This document shows positions 1 to 12,900 of a stretch of 64,000 nt of DNA, in pieces (the first letter of the stretch is position 1; every line of letters begins with the position of its first letter). The notes beneath the pieces are model-generated. The model did not search any database, was not told where the DNA came from, and saw only the letters and a program-made list of their open reading frames with translations. Source of the DNA: Byssothecium circinans. Its lineage: Eukaryota; Ascomycota; Dothideomycetes; Pleosporales; Massarinaceae. The stretch spans positions 1-64,000 of the forward strand of contig ML977040.1 of the NCBI GenBank assembly GCA_010015675.1, in the 5' to 3' direction. The translations under genes and the position numbers were made by a program.

Positions 1-198
1 GCTCGGCTTCGGAGGCTCCTTCTTCACACCTTTTTCCCACTGGGTTTGGTGTGTTTGCTGGGGTCGTCTTGTACCTATATCCGCTCTATTCTCTCTTCAC
101 TCATTCATCCTGTACATGTTGAGGGGGTAGGGGTGCCCACACAGGGGCGTACATCCAGCGCATCAGCTTCCTGCTCCACTGAGGGGGTGTGTTGGACT

Positions 199-232
199 GA
201 ACAGTACTTGACTGTTCCGGACGGTTCAGTAC
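199..232. promoter_or_regulatory. Dyad-symmetric repeat cluster, possible operator
   Basis: A perfect 7-bp inverted repeat GAACAGT / ACTGTTC with a 5-bp spacer lies at 199-217. It overlaps a larger imperfect dyad whose arms begin GTACT (204-208) and end AGTAC (228-232). CGTTCCGG follows at 233-240. The cluster sits about 30-60 bp upstream of the TATA-like box. Spaced inverted half-sites are typical of dimeric fungal regulators, but I do not recognise the factor. Confidence 0.4.
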
Positions 233-259
233 CGTTCCGGCTTAGCGTCGGCTCCTGCC

Positions 260-266
260 TATATAG
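260..266 (+). promoter_or_regulatory. TATA-like box
   Basis: TATATAG in a GC-richer context, 440 bp upstream of the ATG at 706. It would put transcription start near 290, at the beginning of the C/T-rich leader. Inferred from sequence only. Confidence 0.35.
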
Positions 267-705
267 TCGCCTCTCCTGAGCTATACTGCTCCACACACAA
301 TTCATCACTTTCTCATCGCATGCTCTCGGGTCTCTACTGTCCAACACCTCATTTTACATCCTCTCGTATTCCTTTCTTCAGACCAGTTTACATTTCATAT
401 TATCAGTTACTCAACATCTTCAACACTTCGAACTTTCAAGACAACTCCGCTTCCATCAACACTACAAGACTCCGATACATTTTTTTGAAGACGAAGAAAT
501 GCTATACGCTACTTCTCTTTTTCCGTTTCTTTTTCTCGAAGACTCTCGACTCTCTTCCACGACTTCTACCGATCCCCTTTTGCAACAAACCGAAGCAGTG
601 CTGTGCGCTAGCTAGAGTCATACACACCCGTCAACCAAACGAACGCCGAAAACCATATCGACCGGCTGTCATCGAAGGCAACAGATTCTGTGGATATCCC
701 TCAAT

Positions 706-3700
706 ATGGACGAGCAGGCGAGCGAACTCGATCTGGCATTCGCAGAGATATACCCCGTGGAAAACGAATGGCTCATGATAGAAATCGAGGAGTGGGATAT
801 GTTGAAGGAGGGTATTGAACAGGACATGCATTGTGGTTGCATTTTCTGGAACCGCAAGTGCAGTTGTGGCATGCCTCACACATCATATGCGAAGGTCCGC
901 CTATGCGGGAGAGCAAAGGCGAGAAAAAATGACCCCAACCAGAAGCCACTGAGAGAAGTCGATAAATTGTGGCCTCCTCATCTTGATGACTGCGCATGGT
1001 ACTGTAACGCAGGAATGTCTAAAAACGACCAGGGCCTTCTGCTTGGGCCATTTGTTGCCGAAGGGAACGGGATGTTCGAAGACGCCGGCAGGTGTGCAAA
1101 CTGTGCGGCTAGATGGAATCTAGGACTATCGTTCGAAGTGAACTGGTCTGGTTACCAGAAACAAACACCACCGAGTCGCTTGAAGAAATTGGTAGAGGAC
1201 AAATTGGCAGAGAAAGGATATTTTGGGGATATGCAACAATATTGGAAGGATTTGGCATCGTTCGAGTTCCAAAGGGACTTGAGAAATCACAAGTGGAGAG
1301 AAATTCTCCAAAGCATTACTAAAGATCACAAAGGTGCTCCTTGGGATGGACGCTCACAATATGAGGACAGAATGGCCTTGTTGATGAGGGCTCGTAAAAA
1401 AGAAGGAAATTTGCTCGTTGAGTATGGGCAGCCTGAGGAAAATTGGCCACGACGTGACCAACGGGACCTAGAAGCCGCATCTCCACCCCGAACCCCCGCA
1501 GAAGTCCACGAACACTATACATCTCCTTCGCCACAAAGAACTGACGGGAAACTGCGGAAATAAGAAATGTGAAACAACTCAAAGTCACACCTGGCACAAC
1601 TCGACAGATATACCTGTTGAATACGGACTGTTGTGTCAGAGATGCTATACGGCATTTCTTGAGCGCGGAATAGGATTTGAAAAAGAATGTTGCGACGGTT
1701 GTCCAAACCCATTGAAAAAGTACTTCACTTGTCCAGGGCCCAGAGGGGAGGGATCGGCACTGTGTAGAGCATGCACGGCACGATGGGAAAGACAAGGAAG
1801 AAAGAATGGCCTAGATGCGATAGAACGCCTAAGAGCCACTGCCCAAAAGAGGAAAACTGTTACAGCGATACACTGCAACGCCTGTTCAACCCCAATCCAA
1901 AAAGGAACTTGGAAGATGGGGCCAAGAGGGCAAGGAACTCTGTGTAAACGCTGCAATGGCCGATGGCGCAAGCAAGGAGAACCGATTCCATGGGATGAAA
2001 TAGTCGAGGATGAGTTTAGGCATGATAACCCTGAAGGAGAGGAAGGTCCACCACCGCTACGAGGAGGAGCCTCAGGTGGACGTGCCAGCAGCTCAGGATA
2101 CGGTCCCGGACCTGGGTACGGTGGGAGTTCCAGTCGAGGTGCACCATCTGGAACAAATCAAGGTCAAAGAGGCGGTAGTAGGGAAAAAGCCCTAAAGTGC
2201 GTAGATCCGACTTGCACAACGATCAATCCTCCTCAATGGTTCAACACGGACAATACTTATGATCCCGGTCCACTATGCCACCCCTGTTACATGAGATGGG
2301 TCAATAATGGAATGAGAGCCAATGCATTCCGAGCTGATGAAATTAACTGTTTGAATTGCGACAAAGTAACGACTTACGAAGCAGCCAGGGGCGGGCCAAC
2401 GGGGAAAAGAACGCTATGTTCGACTTGCAATTCGAGATGGTACATTATGAAGCAACCGCCTGGAGAGCCTGGGCTCCAAGCTTTGAGAAATTGGAAGCCA
2501 GGTGGTAATCAGGCTAAACGTGTACCTTGGATTTTAGAGACCCCTGACGCTATCCCTGGTACTCAATGTCAAAAATGCTCCGTATTTGCTACACAGGAAC
2601 AGCCAATAAACAGCACAGGGATGGGGGGAGAGAAAACGCACTGTGCAAAATGCTCCGCGGCTTGGAATAGAGCGAAGAAACGACATCCAGAGGATTTTGA
2701 TCCCCCACCCGGACCCGGACAAGATCCTCCCGGAGGTGGATCTGGGGGTGGAGCATCTGGAGGTGCAGGAAGTCCAGGGAACGCACCACAAGGGTACGGA
2801 GGCTTTTATCCCCAGGGTGAAGGATCTAGGACAAATCAAGGTCAACAGGGTGGTGATTACAGTCACCCCGGCAATTTTGGCGACTACCGGTATGGACGAG
2901 ACGTAGAGACAGGCCAACCTCAAAATCCAACAAAGGTCGCCGGAGCTCCCAATAGTCAGAAATCATCAAAGAAGCCCGAAGCCGTAGTGGACAAACCTCA
3001 AGACGCAAAACAAGCCGGTAAAAGCGCCGGCGATGGCAAGGCATCAAAAAAGCCCGAATCCAAACTAGGTCAGCCTCAAGACACCAAAAAGGCTGCGAAA
3101 GAAGAGAAGTCGGCAAAGAAGTCCGAAACAAAATCAGCCACGGCAACAGCATCCAACAAGGCAGTCACGGCGGACAAGTCCAAGACTACTTCCAAGGCTG
3201 AACCTCCGGAGGGAAAATTCACACCCAGTGATCGAAGAAATACGAACAGTTCAATCTCATCAACGGCAACGTCTTCATCAACAACTAGCAAAAAGGCAGT
3301 CACGGCGAAAAAGTCAAGCAGTACTCCTAAAGCTAAACTTGCAGAGGTAATTAAACCCGGTAGTCAACCCGATAGGAATTCAATCTCATCAATAGCCACC
3401 TCTTCATCCACAAGCAGCAATAAGCCAAAACCCGAAGCAGCGAAGAAAGCTGTAGGTACTCCGCCCAAGAAGGTAGGGGAATCAAGCAAAGCGGCCACCA
3501 GCGCAAAAGCACCGTCCAAGTCCAAAGCTCTGCAACCTGCCTCCGGTAACCCCGTTCCCAAAGCTGCACCGAAGATGGATACTGCCAAGACGGCGAGTAA
3601 GGTAGTCGCTGCAACGAGCAAGTTGAGCAACCTATCATTGGGGAAGGCGGCGGATAAAGGCAAGCAGAAGGCGGCGACGACTAAGGCGACGACAGCTAAA

Positions 3701-3814
3701 TTGACGACGCACAAGGCTGATGGGAAGAAGAAGACGAAGAAGGAGCTGGAGGGGGAGAAGCTTGCAAAGGCATCGGGGGCTGGTAGTGCTGTGCAAGCGG
3801 CAGGAGATCGCTGA
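706..3814 (+). CDS. Tandem GATA-like zinc-finger protein with Lys/Ser-rich tail
   Basis: The coding sequence starts at ATG 706 and changes frame once. An intron from 1417 (GTTGAG) to an acceptor at 1471 or 1501 joins the frames and gives about 1007-1017 residues; I could not choose between the acceptors. The distinctive feature is a series of Cys modules of the form C-x2-4-C, a Trp/Gly-rich loop, then LCxxCxxRW. Clear copies lie near 1553-1645, 1691-1774, 1874-1954, 2198-2287, 2348-2436 and 2567-2655, with a more divergent one before 1130 (CANCAARW). The spacing resembles GATA-type fingers (C-x2-C-x17-20-C-x2-C), but the modules are degenerate and repeated. Gly/Pro-rich linkers follow, then from about 2900 a low-complexity tail of Lys, Ala, Ser and Pro that looks like a linker histone. 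It probably acts in the nucleus as a nucleic-acid or chromatin binder; that is inference. No named family is recognised. A frameshift instead of an intron cannot be excluded. Confidence 0.75.
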
Positions 3815-4295
3815 GGGTGCATTAGTGAAGTGCAAAGGAGTTGGACCTAGAATGTGTTGGACAGTGACGGCGAAGGATGTGGTGAGCTTGATATTTTCTG
3901 CGTTTGATTTTGCCTTAATCATTTCTGTACAGCCTCCTGGGGCATTTTTCCCTTTTGATATCAGCAATTTTTGTTCGCGGTCTCATTTGCTCGTGTCTTG
4001 AGCGTACAGATGATTCTGTCAACGATTGAGCTTTGGTTTTTTGGAAGTCTCATTCGCTTCTGTTATTAAGCATACAGTGCCGATTCCCGGGCTTTTCTTT
4101 ATTCGTAGTGTCATCAGATTTGTTCTGTAGTCAGCTCAATTAATACTCTTACCCACCTCTATCATTGCACATGCATCGCCAATAATCAACCTCGACTCCA
4201 TCCCTGCCCCCGGCTTCTGGCTCCACACTCCCACCCAACCCACCTTCTAATCCCACACTCCCGCCCAACACGGAGCCCACCTCAGATCTCCACGA
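3815..4295. other. Convergent 3' intergenic region
   Basis: The region lies between the stop codons of the zinc-finger gene (+) and the next gene (-). It is T-rich on the + strand up to about 4150, as expected for a 3' UTR. It then becomes C-rich with an imperfect duplication of CCCACACTCC-type sequence around 4225-4270. No gene seen. Confidence 0.5.
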
Positions 4296-5539
4296 CTACC
4301 CCCTCAAAACCCCATCCCTCCGAACAACCCTACACAAATGCAGCACCTCATCCGCCCCCAGCACACCCCGACTCTCAAGTCCAATCTCCCTAACTAATTC
4401 CATCGCCAACTCCGCATTCAGCTTATTCAAACGCTCCCATTCCCCTTTCGCCACTAAGAGCACATCACCTTCTGTACCCTCCCCATCTTCATCCCCAGTT
4501 CCATGCATACCATCATTCTCCCCAACACCACCTTCGCCGTTCAGGATGTCGAACAACGTCCCCACAACAAGCCCTTCTTGATTCCGCTCCCCTTCCCCAC
4601 CCAAAGCCATCATAGCCATCCTCCGAAACCTCTCCTTCTCACTCTCCATCCTCTCCTGCCCCTCAACCCTCTCCATTCCCTTCACTCTCTCCTGCCCTTT
4701 TGCCCTCCCCACCCCCTTACCCCTATCCCTCAACTTCCGCCCCCGGACCTCCTCCCCCCTCGACGCCGTAAGCGGACTCTTCCCCACAGGCACGAGAACG
4801 CGCGTCGGCATCACGGGAACAGGCCGAGGACTCCTAGGTGCAGGGCAGGGCGTCGGTAACGCCTCCGCGTCCGTGTTCGTGGTAGTACTTGTATGTAGAG
4901 AAGTAGGTGGAGAAGTGAGTTCAACGACGGTGCCCAGGAAGCCATGTTCGACGGGCGAACTTCCCAAAGGAGTGAAGATATCGTCTGTGAGGAGTGTGTT
5001 GAGGAGGGTTGTTGGAGTGGGAGTGGGGGCGGGAGGGTTTGAGGGTGTTGCTTTGCTGGAGGTGGAGGGGGGTTTCGGTTCCGAAGCCATTAACTCGAAC
5101 ACTTCCACTCCCTCTTTCTCCCCTCCGTCCTCACAGCTACACCCATCCTCATACCCCGAGATATCAATGTACAAATGCCTGGCCCCGCTACTGGTCACTT
5201 CCTCCCTCACGACCGATTTCAGCATCGGCGGGAGCTCGGGACAGGGAGGTACCGTGGCCCTTCTCCCTCTATCTTTTCCAAGGTCGATGTCGTTGTTGGG
5301 AGGGATGCTGTCTTTCTTCCCTAAGGCTGTGAGGAAAGCAGCAGTGATGTTTCTCTTCTTCTTCAGCACGGCGCGTGTGCGGACTGGCGTGGGTGCGGGT
5401 TGGGTGTGCTTGAAGAAGTAGGCGAGTTCTGCGTGGGAGGTTTCTTCGCTGGAGCGGCTTCTAGGCGAAGATTTTTAGTTGCTTGAAGTATATTTGTAAG
5501 ACATACATTTGGCTTGCGGCGAACTTACGAAGAAGACAT
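4296..5539 (-). CDS. Unrecognised basic, Pro/Thr-rich fungal protein
   Basis: Two exons, 5539-5529 and 5460-4296, flank a 68-nt intron (GTAAGT ... CCTAG). The tiny first exon encodes only MSSS and part of a codon, and joining it gives an in-frame protein of 391 residues. The N-terminus reads MSSSSRSSEETSHAELAYFF, followed by a short basic stretch (VLKKKRN). The rest is low complexity: an acidic Cys-containing patch, Pro/Thr-rich linkers, and a Glu/Lys/Arg/Gly-rich section before a more structured C-terminal end with a predicted helix (KGEWERLNKLNAELAMELV). The compact N-terminal helix may be a conserved short motif of fungal proteins, but I do not know its function. Its 3' end faces the zinc-finger gene. 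Confidence 0.7.
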
Positions 5540-6923
5540 AACGTTTCCGCGGGTGCGATCTGAGGGCGAAGCAAAGTGGGTTTGGTTTGCTCTGATTTGG
5601 CCTCGATGGAGGTTTCCAGGTCCGTGGGATTTTTAACAACGTGCGTGCGAGTTTCCGGGGTTTGGGCTGGTGTATGCAGACACCCAAGTGATGAGAAGGC
5701 CAGAGGTACACGGCATGGGAAGTGTACGTCTTGTGTCTTGTGTTGCACGACCATCTATTCGTTTTTCCCCTTCGCCGACGACCACCATCGTTGGAGTTGC
5801 AAAGGGGTTACACGACATACATGGTACGGTGCTCATACCCGTATGATTCCCCTTTTTGCGCTTCGAGTTGACTTTCATGTCAGGTCAAGCAATTGAAAAA
5901 AGCTGTCTCATCTTTCCGAGGGACTTGCCGGGCTCTCGATCAGTGAAATACCTTAGTTTTGCCCATTTCCTGTCGTCAAGAATGACCCCAGCTACCTGGC
6001 TCACCGACCTGCACGCCGCACGCACCACCTGGACATCGCTTCCCTCGTCCAAGTGACACAAATAACTCAGGTGTTCGTCGAGTACGTGCTAGGCGCACCG
6101 TAGCACAGCATAGTACCTTCTGACAGTGGGACGTTACACTGTCGCACAAGGTTTTCAATCTTGCAATGATCGGGGCAGATGGCACGGGGTCGATATCGTT
6201 GTATCGTTGAAGGGGATAGGTGTCGATGGCAGTTCAGACCAACTTGACTTCGCACGGCTCACAGCTTCTGTCCTTACAGTCCTCTACTCGACATCTTATC
6301 TTCAACTCGATTCGTAATGGTCGCCACTCCACTAGCATAGCTCATTCGAAGTAGCTGGAGATGACTTCTCCCCACGTACTTATCCACGTTGTAGACTCTA
6401 CACCATACATCTGCCGCAAGAAGCCAACGCAACAGAGCCAAGCAAAGTCTAGCAAGCACGCACCCGCGTGCGTTCTCGTCGCATCGTTCGTTGTACTACC
6501 TCACCCTCACCGTAACGCTCACGTGCAATCTATGCCACGACCTCAAAAATCATATCAATGTCACCACAAATAGCGCCTCCGACGAAGCATAAGCGAAGAC
6601 CACCGCGCCAAAGCCGGTGGGAAAAGCGTGTACACAATCCCAGCTCAGCTCAGCTCAGCTCAGTGGAGTGTGGGGAACCGTCCCCCTACCAGTGACTGAC
6701 TGACACGAGCATCACATCTATCAATCTAAAGCGACTATAGCTTCATACTCATACACATGCTCATATAGAAAAAAAAAGAGACGCCAGGGAAATGCTCATC
6801 TCAATCGCTCGCACCCTCACCGCCGTAGCGGTCATCCCATGCCATGCCATACCACGTAAATATCAAAACTCCCTCCCATCCCACTCAATGTCCAATATCC
6901 CTCTCGTCCCACTCCCGCCCCGC
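5540..6923. other. Intergenic region with CAGCT microsatellite
   Basis: This is the promoter side of the preceding minus-strand gene and the 3' side of SEN1. Short reading frames show no recognisable protein. A (CAGCT)n tract lies near 6642-6664. The last 200 bp is probably the SEN1 3' UTR. Confidence 0.5.
6642..6664. repeat. (CAGCT)n microsatellite
   Basis: Four to five tandem CAGCT/AGCTC units directly downstream of the SEN1 stop. The unit contains AGCT, so the array is partly self-complementary. Confidence 0.7.
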
Positions 6924-9900
6924 TCAATGCCTAGCCTTCTTCCTTGGCGCCGTGATCAACGGATTACTCGACTTGGGCCTCCTCCTGATCTTCGGTCTCG
7001 GTGCCTGAGCCAACGCTCCCGAGCCGGCGGCGGCGGCGGCGCCTTGACCTTGTGGCTGTTGAGCGGCTGTGGCATCAGGAGTAGCAGACCCTTCGGCCTT
7101 GTTCGAAGCAGCGGCGAAAGGAGTAGAAGTGCCGCTCTTGGTCGTGGAGGCTGTTTCCGACTCTGCATCTTCCATGTCGACATCTATAACCTCATCGTTG
7201 ACAACGTTGTCTTCGCTGAACTTGCGTTTCCCGTTTCCGTTGAAGAGATCGTCCTGCCTGAACCAGCTGACATTACCGTCACCGTCGCTGTTGCCGTTAA
7301 AGTGATCAGACCCCGAGCTGTGATTGCTACTCGTGCGACTCATACTCTCCGCCTTTAACTCATCCTTCTCAACGCTAGGAGACGGCGCCCGTGCCTGCTT
7401 CATGGGCACATCAAACATACCGGGCTCCGCCGGATAAGACATGCTATGTTTAACCAGCATATGTGCCAAGTTGCCCTCCGTATATCGACCCCTACTCTTC
7501 GCGTCCTCGACTAACTTTCTCCAAAACTGGCCCCGCACGAGCGACTGCGAGTTCCCGAGCACGAAAAGCGAGGATTTGGCACGCGTCAGACCGACGTTCA
7601 TACGGCGGATGTCCTGCAAGAAACCGATGCCACCAGCAGGGCTGGCACGCACGCACGAGAAAATGATGACTTCACTCTCGCGACCCTGGAAGGCATCCGT
7701 GGTGTTGAAATCGATTTCTTCAGTGATAGAGGGTCCGTATTGATTCGTGAAGCGCTTCTTGAGCTCGGAGAGTTGCGACTTATAGGGCGTGATGATGCCG
7801 ACTTTGCGCCGGAAATCATAGTTTGGAAAGTCGCTTGTGAGGCGGCGGTAGAGCTGCAGTGCAATGTTGATTTCGGCGATATTGATGAGGGAGTGACCTT
7901 TTGGCGCAGCTTGTTGCTGACCTTGTACATCAAAGAAGCGATACGGTCCGAGTAGCCAGCTCTTGTGCCACGGTCGGGCACGGAGCTTGGCCATGTCGCC
8001 TCCGTCAAGAAGTCGGCCGTCGTAGAAGGTCTGACTGGGGAATGAACTGATTTCGGGATGCATACGGTACTGTGTATCAAGCAGGTGGACGTCCTGCGGA
8101 TGGTTCTTCTGCATACGCACGAACAGACTCTGCTCGTACTGGAATTTGGCTGCCTCTTTCGAGAAAACAGTCGGCGGCAGTTGCTTAGGGTCACCAACAA
8201 GGATACACTTCGAGCATCCGTACTTGAGTGGGATGAGGGCGCTCATTTCCACACACTGTGCAGCTTCATCAACAACGACCGTCTCAAACTCGATATTGAG
8301 ACCCTGGAACATGTCATGACCGCTTCCGCTGAGCGTAGCACAGATGATTTGCGCATTGTCCAAGATTTGCTGTTGCGCCCGCCGTCGACCTAGTTCTGCG
8401 TTACGACCCGCAGCCTTCTCCGCATCCTTTGCGTTGTCGATCTTCGTGCCGAGTAGTGCCTTCTGTCGGCGCATGGCTTGTATGTCATCTTGAAGTTTGG
8501 AGGCTTCTGGACCCTTGACAACTCCCGATGCCAATTGGTCCTGAGCTTGCCGAAGCTGTTCTGAAATCTGCTTGTGGTCGGTGAAGAGCTTCTGCGTAGC
8601 CTCTCTATCCTTTTCGTTCGATGTATTCATACCGAGCTTCTTGCTAACAAGTTGTTCAAGCGTCACGTCCTGGACATTTGCATTGATCGCATCGCTGCGA
8701 CCTAACCGGACAATGTTGACCTTTCGCTCCTCGCCCTTGAGTGTCTTGATGCCATCCTTGAAACGCATGACCAATTCGTCGACAGCGGCGTTACTGGGCG
8801 CACAAACAAGGAGCTTTTTAGCTGCGGTACTAGACTGAGCTTGGGCTTGGCCAGGAATTGTAATGGGCGTACCACGATTCCGCAGACTATCTGACAAGAT
8901 CGCGCCCACAATGGCTGTGATGGTCTTTGTCTTTCCTGAACCGGGAGGACTGTATACTGTTAGCTTGAACTTATATCTTCCATGTTGCAGTTTCCTTACC
9001 CTTGAATTAGTGTAAAGGCATCATTGTCAATAGCAGACTTCACAGCCCTCGCTTGTGCCTTGTTCAACTGATAGTTCTCCACTAACGGATCGATCTGAGA
9101 ATCCTTATACGTTAATAGTGGTGACGGCTTCGCGCGAATAATTTCGTCACACAGATCATAGTATTGCAAACCTTCCAGTGCTCCAAATTCGCGCTCCAAT
9201 GGCGTAATGGACTGAACTTTGAAACCAAATACAGAGCTATTGTTGACCAGAGATGGGAGGAGAGGGTTGCCGGGCATGACACGGTAGTTTACCTCGATAT
9301 GCGCCTGCTTTCGCTGCACGCGGAACACCCGAGCCAGACAGTGTGGTTCTTGTGCAGACGGAAACGTCGACTTCGACAGAAGGATGATATCACCTTCCGA
9401 GACACCAATTTCGCGATTCTCACTGTGTGTCATCGTACTGCTGACTTCCTGGAACGCATCGACGCTCGACCGAGCCACAACGCGAACTTCATACGGCCTC
9501 GCCTGATTCTCTTCTCGCGCTTTGACGAAGCCTTGCCAAGCCTCAAGAGTGAGAAGAGGCTTGAAAGTATTCTTGTAGTCAAGCGGAGAATGGAATGTAT
9601 TGAGGACGGTGGCATAGCTGTCCTTGGACTTGGGCGGAAAGTCGCCCTCGTGAAAGTAGTCCCATCCAAGAATAGCCTTGTGCAAAGAAGATAGGTCAGG
9701 AATAAGTCGAGCACGCATGTCCTTAGTCGATCGTTGTACCTTCCGCTTCCTCACCGGCAACTGTATCTTCATTTCGTTGATGATGTTGGTCTTTGGCCCG
9801 GCCGTAGTTGTAGGCTTCCGAATACCGAACAGCTCTTCGTCGAAGTCGCCCTCCTCATCGTTGTCGGACTCATCAGATGAATGCATGAGACCCTCGCCCT

Positions 9901-12900
9901 TCGGCGCTTGATCTCTACCCAGTATGCCAAGACCGTCGAGACCAGACCCTGCTTCAGCAGTGGCAGAAGTTATGCCTCTAGCTTGCCTAGCCTTCGCAAT
10001 CTGAGCATCCTTCTCCTTCCTAGCACGTTCCATCTCAAGTTGACGCTTCCTCTTGAACTCGCTCTGGGCAGCAAGCTTGGCCTCATCCTGCTTAGTAACT
10101 TTCGCAGCTTTCAATTCTTTAGCTTTGAGAGACGCGCGCTTCTCGGCATAAGCATTCATCGAAGGCGTAACACTGGCAAGCATATTCGCACGTGGTTTCT
10201 TTTCCTTTGATGCATAGTCGGTAGCAGATGCTTGTCGTGACTCTTTGGCGCGTTCCTCCTCTTTGACAAGTGCATGTCCAAGATGGGTCTCTAAAGCGCG
10301 CTGCAACTCAGCTTGTTGCTGCATACTGAGCCTAGCCTTGACTTTGCCTTCAAGCACGTCCTCCATGTACTGCAAGGTGTCCGGCTCGATATCAATATCG
10401 ACTTCATGAAGACGAACGAGAAGTTTGCTGATGAGTGTGACTGATTTGCTTGACAAGAATTCGTCTCGAAGACGAAGCCACTTCTTGATCTCGCCCATGC
10501 TATCAGCCGGCTGTTGAAGCAGCTCCTTGAGCATCTCATTGCGCCCACCGTTATCGTCATCATATTGGTTCGAACTGCTCAACGCCGTAGCGAAAATGCT
10601 ACATTGGTCGAAAAGCTGGTCTGCGAACTGCATAACATCTCGACAGAATTCCTTCATCATGTCTTTGTCGTAATAGCCCAGATTGCTCCATGCTTCCGTC
10701 GTCGCGAAGAACACCCTTAAAGCATCCCAGAGGTTCTTCCAGTAGTTCATCGTGACGCCGGCCTCACTCGTGTCGAATTGACGGGTCCGTAGGATACCGT
10801 CCTGAGAGTTGCACATAACGTCGATGATGTCGGCTGACGTACGTATCATACTTGGAGCAGCTGCAAAGGTCTTGTTGCGCTTGACCGCGCGGCAAGAATC
10901 CGATATCCCGACGAGTGCAAACTTGTAGTGTGCGCGTAGAACGTATTGGAGTGCATCGCGACGCTCGTCTTGTGAGCTCATGACCTTGAGTAATTCGATG
11001 GAGGCGCTACGTGTATCTTCGGTGGACGAGAAGAGCAATGAGATGACAGAACTGGCAGCAGCGGGCTGCTCGAACAGCGCTCCTAGCTGTCGCGGATCGA
11101 AATCTGCCAACCGTATGGCGACATCAGTAATCGACTGGGAAAGAAGGTTGAATCTATTGTTGAAATGCTTTACGGTTGCCGGTATTGCATCGATGCCAGC
11201 TTTCATCTGAAGGGGTTCCAGGCCAATGATTGCCCTCCCAGCTATGAGCAGATGTGTCGCAACGTCGATGTTCTCTGCGTCAATCGCCTTGATGATAGTT
11301 TCCCATATGGGCCGTGAAGGTGCGACTTCATTCGGCGACGGCTTTGTTGCCTGAATGAGCTGCTTCTCGACATTCGTCGAATGCGCCTCAAGGGTGAAAG
11401 CGTGTTGCACCAACGACAAAGCAAGCCGGAGATCTTCCTGGGTCTTTGGATTTCTCAGACGCTTCAGGCTGGTGACAATCAGGTCGATGTGGATTCTAAG
11501 GATCTCTAACATGGCGTTCACAGTTGGCTGGCCCACAAAGTTCTGGGCCTGTTTGCCTTCGCACATCTTCCGAAAAGCAAAGTCCAGCACCCGAAGGCCT
11601 TCCTTGAAGCAATACGCCCTGGACACCCGTGAAAAGTGGTTTGATTGTAAACGTCCAAGGAGGGCGTTTGCAAAGGCTCGAACCGCTGGTGTTAGGTTGG
11701 TGGCCTTGATGGAATCGACGAATAGTGTTATCCAGCCGAAGGCTTCGTGCAGATTCGCCATATCCTCATCATTATCATCGGTAGCCGCGCGCAGAAGCTG
11801 CTGAAGAATAGGGCTATTGAACACTTGCTCAATCACAGTGGCCGCCGGTGCGGTGAGGCCATCCATGGCGTCCCAGAAATCGGCAGGTGACTTCTCCAGA
11901 ATCAATTTCATCGTTGAAATCAAGTCGAGGAAGCCTTCAGACCTGAGTGAAAGATGGTCGAGAAGTAATCGGTAGAAGTTGCCGTCTAGGCCCCGTATGC
12001 AGTCGGTAATGATGTCCTTCTCCGTCTTCTTCATTATCAACGACACGCCGCGCCAGAAGGGAGCAACAAAGGGTAGATCCAGGTTAGTCATCTGAACACG
12101 CATCATTGCGTCCACCAAATGATCTCGGACGGCCCATTCAAACTCTGATTTGAGCATGTTCCGCTTAAAGGATACCCAGGACGCAACTGCCCACTCTTGA
12201 CGGGTCTCGTTCGTGCAGAAGAGATATCGCGTCATGGACGGTAGGAAAGTCTGCAGCTTTAGTCGCTTTCGAGTCTGGACGAGTTGGAAGGGTGTGTCGA
12301 AACATCGCTGGAGGAGCTCTTCATTCCGTATCAGTGCGTCGCAACTCAGAGCTTCAAAGAAGGCATATGTCGCTTCGTTTGGTAGGACTCGGACGCCACG
12401 CTGCTTGGGCTCCACGGCGAGTAATGCCGAGTTGGCCTCGTTCAATCCCTCCTCTATGCGATCCAGACAGGTCTGGTCAACAAGTTTCAAAAACCCGTCC
12501 ACCATTTCCTCGTCGAACATCCTGCTCCAGTTAGCATTTCCTCGTCCAGATTTATAAAGTCCCTTCCACGTACTCTACGAGCCGGACCTTCCAATCCGCC
12601 CTGCTCTGGTGAAAGACCCTGACACAGACATCACAGCTTGTCATGATGGCGCGCAATTTATCCATCAGCCATTTCTTATGCGGTACAGCTTCGTCGCCAT
12701 CGTATGCCAGAATCTGCACGGCATCGAGCGTGAGCCATTTCCTCTCCTCCGCTTCTTTGATCTTTTGTTTGCGCTCGTCGACAGCTGCGGGGCTGTTGTC
12801 GATTTCGAAATTGGCGATGTCTTCGTCATAGTACACGGCTCCGTCGTCGGGACCTGCGCGCGGGCAGAAGAGGTGCAGGTCGGCGGGCAGAACTCTCAGT

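Larger units (their letters stand above)
1..705 (+). promoter_or_regulatory. Upstream region of the zinc-finger gene
   Basis: No gene is supported here. The stretch holds a TATA-like element near 260-266 and a cluster of inverted repeats at 199-232, listed separately. After about 290 the + strand is C/T-rich and without clear coding bias, as expected for a fungal 5' leader. The first good start codon of the downstream protein is the ATG at 706. Confidence 0.5.

Noticed and set aside
320..778. 152-codon + strand frame upstream of the zinc-finger gene
   Set aside because: It overlaps the real start at 706 in another frame, lies in C/T-rich leader sequence and has no domain-like content.
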